Below are positions 61,201 through 64,000 of a stretch of DNA of 64,000 nt, one piece after another. Positions within the stretch are counted from its first letter, which is position 1; each line of letters opens with the position of its first letter. The DNA lies in assembly GCA_016722065.1 (NCBI GenBank), contig JADKGX010000002.1:310001-374000 (forward strand), read 5' to 3'. Below the pieces are notes generated by a model. That model was not told the DNA's origin. It did not search any database and was given only the letters and a program-made list of their open reading frames with translations. This DNA is from Planctomycetota bacterium. GTDB lineage: Bacteria; Planctomycetota; UBA8742; UBA2392. The position numbers and the translations under genes were made by a program.

Positions 61201-61653
61201 GTGTTGTTCGGCACGGCGGCACCAACAGCAGCCACGCTCAAGGTGATCACCTATGCGTTCACCAGCTTCACACCCGTGACCAGCCTGCCCGCAGGCGGTG
61301 GCGCAATCACGATTACCGGCAGCGGCTTTGCTTTGCCGGTGACGGTGACGATCGGCGGCGTGAACTGTGGCGGCGGGGCAGTCGTCAATGCCGCCGGCAC
61401 GCAGATCACCGGCTTGACCGTACCCGCCGGTGCAGGCCAGAACCTGGCAATCGTGCTGACCACCAACAACCTGGCAGCCAAAACCCTAAGCCAGACCTTC
61501 AGCTACAGTAACGTAGTAGTAATCGGCGGAGGTGGTGGTGGAGGCGGCGGTGGCGGCGGCGGATGCGCAGCCACAGCAGCCGCAGCACCAGCAGCCATGC
61601 TGCTGCCGCTATGCATAGCCCTGTACCGGCGCCGCAAAGAAAAGCGCAGCTAG
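58267..61653 (+). CDS. Large secreted repeat protein with Gly-Cys/TM/Arg C-terminal sorting-like tail
   Basis: A 1128-residue exported protein. Signal MARFILLLVLTCASAVSLHA. Residues 22-178 resemble a DUF4082-like jelly-roll domain (GWRWVDLATPVALTNGSQYV). Three repeats of about 103 residues follow (TNSVNLGTTPVGTASSAQSY and equivalents, encoded at 58801-59109, 59128-59440, 59446-59751), each Ig-like with a 'GxVSGNITHAS' end. Then come two close repeats (SQGPSSNGHVILDFSLSTNQ; SQGAGSNGHVVCDFSLATQN) sharing FDGPGTD, a third divergent one (RDDGDGSFNATDTQLFAGAG), and an IPT/TIG-like domain (GGGAITITGSGFALPVTVTI). The end is a poly-Gly run, a Cys, a TM (AAAAPAAMLLPLCIALY) and RRRKEKRS, a tripartite sorting-type tail. 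Likely a surface adhesin or matrix protein. Confidence 0.88.
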   Translation: MARFILLLVLTCASAVSLHAQTYPLNQQDPVASGFTSGGVANCQRGWRFQVNATGVSVTRLGCWYPDSSSQIKTLTLFNFTTQAILAQVQTTAGSGWRWVDLATPVALTNGSQYVIEGFTTTASYYFHNAPGASWNPTGVIQYLDTRYANSCTANTFPTSALSPHQYGVVDIGYTTGPTLSASTNSVNLGTTPVGTASSAQSYTVSGSSLTGNTTITAPSGVEVSFSQTTGFASSITITTFPTYSGTTIWARIASTASVGTISGNITHASTGASTVNVAVSGNVTGPTVTPSVSTLNLGTTQQGTAGTPASYTVSGSALTGNTVVTAPSGVEVSFSSGSGYAASITITTFPSYAGLAVYARLTGATAGAVSGNITHASAGATTANVTISGNVWSLVATPNSLNLGTTSVGTPGTAQSYDLVGAGLTVATTVNAPANFEISLSQAGSYSASLNINQTPTLNATVWVRLTGATLGTFSGNVTNSSAPASVNVAINGTVSPPNNLGLSRNGPGAVTGVNNDSQGPSSNGHVILDFSLSTNQAAWTVTDLVFTASGTADEQAALSLLGLYEDTNTSGSFDGPGTDLLATAAAGTSFNGANGTYTATLTNGAWAVSTNRRFFLVCKLAGTASAGQTIHAELTTINATSGGGGTITGAPTTAANDALNINPATLGVTLSGPMSFSTVNNNSQGAGSNGHVVCDFSLATQNDTWIVSDITFTESGSMDGQTDVNFLALYLDNGNGTFDGPGTDTLATATAGTSFNAANGTYTATLTGAAAAFAMNQGKRFFLVAKLAGQASPAETLRVAVTSLTQSSPTGGTVSGTPTAASSALVIDVATLTVNAGPTNPTIVAREQNAAGFTVMVGQFRLSASNANFTVAGFTLSTSGNGNWAANLDAATGVQVWRDDGDGSFNATDTQLFAGAGATPSVSCVFGSNLTINMNTNEDLWVVLNVLASAGASPSETFSSQIAAPADVNSLTGGGQVLFGTAAPTAATLKVITYAFTSFTPVTSLPAGGGAITITGSGFALPVTVTIGGVNCGGGAVVNAAGTQITGLTVPAGAGQNLAIVLTTNNLAAKTLSQTFSYSNVVVIGGGGGGGGGGGGGCAATAAAAPAAMLLPLCIALYRRRKEKRS

Positions 61654-61693
61654 CAAGCCAGCAGCAGCCATCAAAAAGCAATCATCGCAGAAA

Positions 61694-61729
61694 CCAGCCC
61701 GGGGCCAAAAACCCCGGGCTGTTGTTTTG
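61694..61729 (+). terminator. Rho-independent terminator after the repeat protein
   Basis: AGCCCGGGG and CCCCGGGCT flank a CCAAAAA loop, followed by GTTGTTTT. Confidence 0.88.
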
Positions 61730-61770
61730 GGAAGTGTTGAATGCACGCCACGGGCGGAGTGCAACGGCTT

Positions 61771-61910
61771 GAACACAGAGTAACGGAGTAGCGGAGAACC
61801 GAAGCCAGCCGCCGCCCAAACGCAACAACTCAGCCACCCAGAAACTCAGGCACTCAGAAACACAACCACGCAGCAGTTCCGTTACTCCGTTACTCCGTTA
61901 CTCCGTGTTC
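61771..61910. repeat. Stand-alone inverted repeat of the CGGAGTAA family
   Basis: The left arm 61771-61800 (GAACACAGAGTAACGGAGTA and on) pairs with the right arm 61877-61910 (tandem CCGTTACT units ending CCGTGTTC). The 76-bp interior is CAGAAACTCAGGCACTCAG-like text without a gene. Same family as the arms around the GxxExxY gene at 38598. Confidence 0.82.
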
Positions 61911-61955
61911 ACACCCAGTCGTCACGCGTGCCGGGCGACGCACAGCGGAAACTTG

Positions 61956-62585
61956 TCAGGGCATCAAACTGCGCTGCTTGTCCCGCCACTCTTTGAGCCA
62001 GGGTTCGACTTTTTCCAGCTCATCCAGCCGGGCGAAGTTGCGCTCGGCTTTCGCTGTATCGCCAAGCCTGCGGCACAGTTCGCCGATCAGGTAGTGAACC
62101 ACGGGCAGGTCGTCGGGGCTGAATTCTTCCGCGGCCAGGCCAAGTTCGAAGTACTTCACGGCCTTGCGGCGGGCGTTGCGTTCTTCGTCGTCGGGCTCGC
62201 CTTCCATGCGCGAGCACCAGGTGGCCTGCAGAAACAGGTCGGCCACTTCTGCGCTGCGCTTGCCCACGTAGGTTCCAATCAGTGCTGCGCGCCGATAGCG
62301 TTCCGCCCCGCCCAGTTGCTGGCCCTTTTGCCAATGCAGGCCCTGCAGAAGCGACTTCAGGCGGTCCAGGTTGCGGTGATCTGCAAAGTCGCGGTAGTCG
62401 GCCTCAAAGCCCACAAAGCCGCATTCCGGGCAGACGTGCAGAAAATTGGGCAGCGGGTTTCCGTCCAGATAGCGCGGACAGAAGTCGGATTCCTTTTCAC
62501 CAATGTTGAAGCCAATCACCAACCTGGTCGCAAACTTGTGCGCGCACACGGGACACTTCAATTCCTTGTCGGTGAACTCCGGCAT
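61956..62585 (-). CDS. DUF2225-type zinc-ribbon/TPR-like protein
   Basis: A 209-residue protein of the DUF2225 type. The N-terminal zinc site reads KELKCPVCAHKF (C-x2-C), with SDFCPRYLDGNPLPNFLHVC and PECGFVGFEADYRDF giving further Cys, followed by helices (RYRRAALIGTYVGKRSAEVA, ARRKAVKYFELGLAAEEFSP, HYLIGELCRRLGDTAKAERN). Function unknown; the family is widespread in PVC bacteria and Firmicutes. I prefer the start at 62585 (MPEFTDKELKC), preceded by AAAGGGG. Located 31 bp after the redox-fold gene on the same strand. Confidence 0.85.
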   Translation of the reverse strand: MPEFTDKELKCPVCAHKFATRLVIGFNIGEKESDFCPRYLDGNPLPNFLHVCPECGFVGFEADYRDFADHRNLDRLKSLLQGLHWQKGQQLGGAERYRRAALIGTYVGKRSAEVADLFLQATWCSRMEGEPDDEERNARRKAVKYFELGLAAEEFSPDDLPVVHYLIGELCRRLGDTAKAERNFARLDELEKVEPWLKEWRDKQRSLMP

Positions 62586-62616
62586 TGGCCCCTTTCGAAA
62601 CCGCGCCCTGGACACG

Positions 62617-63729
62617 CTACTTTGCCAGGCGGGCGGCGTAGCGCATCAGGTCATCGCTGCGCACGTCATAGCGGTACACCTTGCCCTTTGCATCGACCAG
62701 CACATTGAACGGGATCACGCTGACCGACAGTTTCTTGATCAACGTGCCTTCTTCAACGCGGTCCATCCACGCCGACCGGAACTTGATCGCATCGGGGTTG
62801 CGACCCAGCCATTGTTCAAAAGCCGGCTTGCTTTCGTTGACACTAATGCCCAGCACCGGCATTTTCTCGCCGTGACGCTTGTGAACTTCCTGCACAAAGG
62901 GCAACTCGCCGAGGCAGGGGGCGCTGGTGGTGTCCCAGACAAACACGAGATAGGGTTTGTCGATCCAGTCCGCGGACGCCAGGGCTTTTCCGTCAACATC
63001 CTTGATGCTGAAGGCCGGCATGTCGCGGCCAATCCAGTCCAGTGCGTCGAGTTGGCCTTGCAGAAACGCACGGGCGTCTTCATCGCCTTTGACCTTGTCG
63101 CTTTTGATCAGCATGTCCAGCGCGCGCTTTGCATCGGCCACGCGGTCCAGGAACAGCAATGTCCGCACGCGCATCATGCGCGCGGCGTTGGCGTCCTGCC
63201 GCTCGGGGTGTTTTTCAATGAATTGTTCCAGTGCGACCAACGCGACGTCTTCACTGCCCGGCATGCGAAACAGCGTCTGTGCTTTCACAAAGCGCGCATC
63301 CGGGGCCAGGTCGGAATCGGCATGGTTCTTGAGAAACTCGTCGGCGGCCTTGACGGCGTCTTGCAGGCGGTCTTCCAGGCGGCTCAGGGTCACTGCGTTT
63401 TCAAACCTCGCTGGCATCAGGTCTTTGGCGCCAGTGTGGTTATCAATGTACATGCGCAGGGCACCGGCGTATTCGTGGTCCAGTGCCATCAATTCGCCCT
63501 CGGCCTTTCGCAGCTCATTGGGCTCGACGCGTTCCTTTTGTTGCAGGCGCTCAAACTGGGTGATCAACACTTTGCGGCGCTTGTCAAAGTCGTCAAACAG
63601 GGCGTCGTAGGTTGCGTATTCCTTCACCTTGGGTGTGTCTGGGGCCGGTGGCTGTTCCTGCGCCACGGAAACCAGCGGCACGAACGCCAGCAGGGCAAAG
63701 GCCAGGCAGACAAGCAGTGGGCGGATCAT
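62617..63729 (-). CDS. Secreted TlpA/AhpC-TSA-fold protein with altered active site
   Basis: A 370-residue exported protein: signal MIRPLLVCLAFALLAFVPLV, cleavage near SVAQ. Residues 30-235 are helical, TPR-like (AVKAADEFLKNHADSDLAPD, VALEQFIEKHPERQDANAAR). Residues 240-370 form a thioredoxin-like TlpA domain: MPAFSIKDVDGKALASADWI, YLVFVWDTTSAPCLGELPFV, PVLGISVNESKPAFEQWL, VIPFNVLVDAKGKVYRYDVR. The usual W-C-x-x-C is T-S-A-P-C, so only the second Cys remains; a reductase of the normal type is unlikely. Could be a single-Cys thiol peroxidase-like or a binding protein. Confidence 0.83.
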   Translation of the reverse strand: MIRPLLVCLAFALLAFVPLVSVAQEQPPAPDTPKVKEYATYDALFDDFDKRRKVLITQFERLQQKERVEPNELRKAEGELMALDHEYAGALRMYIDNHTGAKDLMPARFENAVTLSRLEDRLQDAVKAADEFLKNHADSDLAPDARFVKAQTLFRMPGSEDVALVALEQFIEKHPERQDANAARMMRVRTLLFLDRVADAKRALDMLIKSDKVKGDEDARAFLQGQLDALDWIGRDMPAFSIKDVDGKALASADWIDKPYLVFVWDTTSAPCLGELPFVQEVHKRHGEKMPVLGISVNESKPAFEQWLGRNPDAIKFRSAWMDRVEEGTLIKKLSVSVIPFNVLVDAKGKVYRYDVRSDDLMRYAARLAK

Positions 63730-63849
63730 GTTGGGTCCTTGCAGGGGGTTGGCCCGGCGAATCGGAAAGCCCCGGTCGGGCAAGGGTACCCGACACCCCC
63801 ACAGATTCGCAGTTTCGGCGCCAAGGTCAACTGCAGGATTTCTTGCGGG

Positions 63850-64000
63850 CTAGCTCTTCTTGGGGCCGCGTGTCAGGCCGCGGGTGCGGCGGCGCGTTTT
63901 TTCGCGCTTGCGGCGGCGCGTGCCGCCTTCAATGTCCGCAATCACGGGGTCAGGCAGTTCCTGCTGCTCGGGCGAAAGTGTGTCGCCGCTGCCGGGGCCG
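63850..64000 (-). CDS. Basic C-terminal end of a protein truncated by the window
   Basis: Only the last 49 codons are inside the window: an acidic/polar part (GDTLSPEQQELPDPVIADIE) followed by a strongly basic end (TRRRKREKTRRRTRGLTRGP, then KKS). The frame is open to the edge with normal codon use. The basic tail suggests nucleic-acid or membrane contact; identity cannot be given. Confidence 0.6.
   Translation of the reverse strand, partial: GPGSGDTLSPEQQELPDPVIADIEGGTRRRKREKTRRRTRGLTRGPKKS

Noticed and set aside
61861..61910. CRISPR-like array from tandem CCGTTACT units
   Set aside because: Units are 8 bp without spacers and form one arm of an inverted repeat; no cas genes.

Overview
The window looks like a chromosomal segment of a Gram-negative, GC-rich bacterium of the PVC/Planctomycetota type. 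This placement is inference. It rests on two GxxExxY-family genes, an NPCBM-domain protein, an FGE-sulfatase-domain protein, large TPR and carboxypeptidase-regulatory-like surface proteins, many lipoproteins, an outer-membrane barrel, a WaaP/Kdo-kinase-like protein, and frequent TTG/GTG starts. MurD shows that peptidoglycan precursors are made. No rRNA, tRNA or CRISPR array was seen.

Region 1 (1-6.4 kb) is the most interesting part. After a divergent, window-truncated ABC exporter come six plus-strand genes. One (3419-4645) is an AAA+ ATPase that reads as a Vps4/katanin/spastin (meiotic clade) enzyme: MIT-like N-terminal helices, GPPGTGKT, a K-Y-F-G-E-S pore loop, ATNRPWD, an RFE..I.IPLPD segment and the meiotic-clade C-terminal helix. 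Three small helical proteins lie around it (1930-2619, 2664-3281, 5779-6384). They have a basic helical hairpin followed by an acidic tail, and the third closely follows the CHMP/Snf7 (ESCRT-III) pattern. A WaaP-like kinase and one unknown gene complete the cluster. I read this as a bacterial ESCRT-III/Vps4-like membrane-remodelling module.

Region 2 (6.4-24.5 kb) is mostly housekeeping: a SRPBCC protein, MurD, a PEGA lipoprotein, a tandem universal stress protein, a thioredoxin-fold protein, an acyl-ornithine carbamoyltransferase, a phosphohexomutase, a bacterial eRF1-like (baeRF) protein, lipoyl synthase, a GxxExxY cassette, a free-standing B12-binding domain, SppA, PtsN-like EIIA, a PilC/GspF platform protein, an FGE-domain protein, a RusA-like resolvase and coiled-coil proteins.

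Region 3 (24.5-34 kb) has a secreted alpha/beta-hydrolase-like protein, a CDF metal exporter, a 580-bp gap with a repeat, ATP sulfurylase, an outer-membrane barrel, a lipoprotein, a TPR protein and TruD. Region 4 (33.9-41 kb) is a minus-strand chaperone block: groEL, groES, GxxExxY cassette, second groEL, small secreted protein, dnaJ, grpE, FmdB-type protein, yacG. The GxxExxY cassette, bounded by inverted repeats, separates groES from the second groEL.

Region 5 (41.5-51.7 kb) holds surface and envelope proteins, a truncated KorA-like protein overlapped by a REP-type (RAYT) transposase, a NUDIX hydrolase and an STN-type secreted protein. Region 6 (52-57 kb) is a complete branched-chain amino-acid ABC operon (livK-H-M-G-F). 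Region 7 (57-64 kb) has a small unknown gene coupled to a LonSB-domain gene, a 1128-residue repeat protein ending in a Gly-Cys/TM/Arg sorting-like tail, a DUF2225 protein, a redox-fold protein lacking one active-site Cys, and a truncated basic C-terminus at the edge.

Several intergenic regions carry palindromic repeats of the form CGGAGTAACGGAG or CACGGATxxCACGGA. Two frame the GxxExxY genes and others stand alone, including one inside the liv operon.
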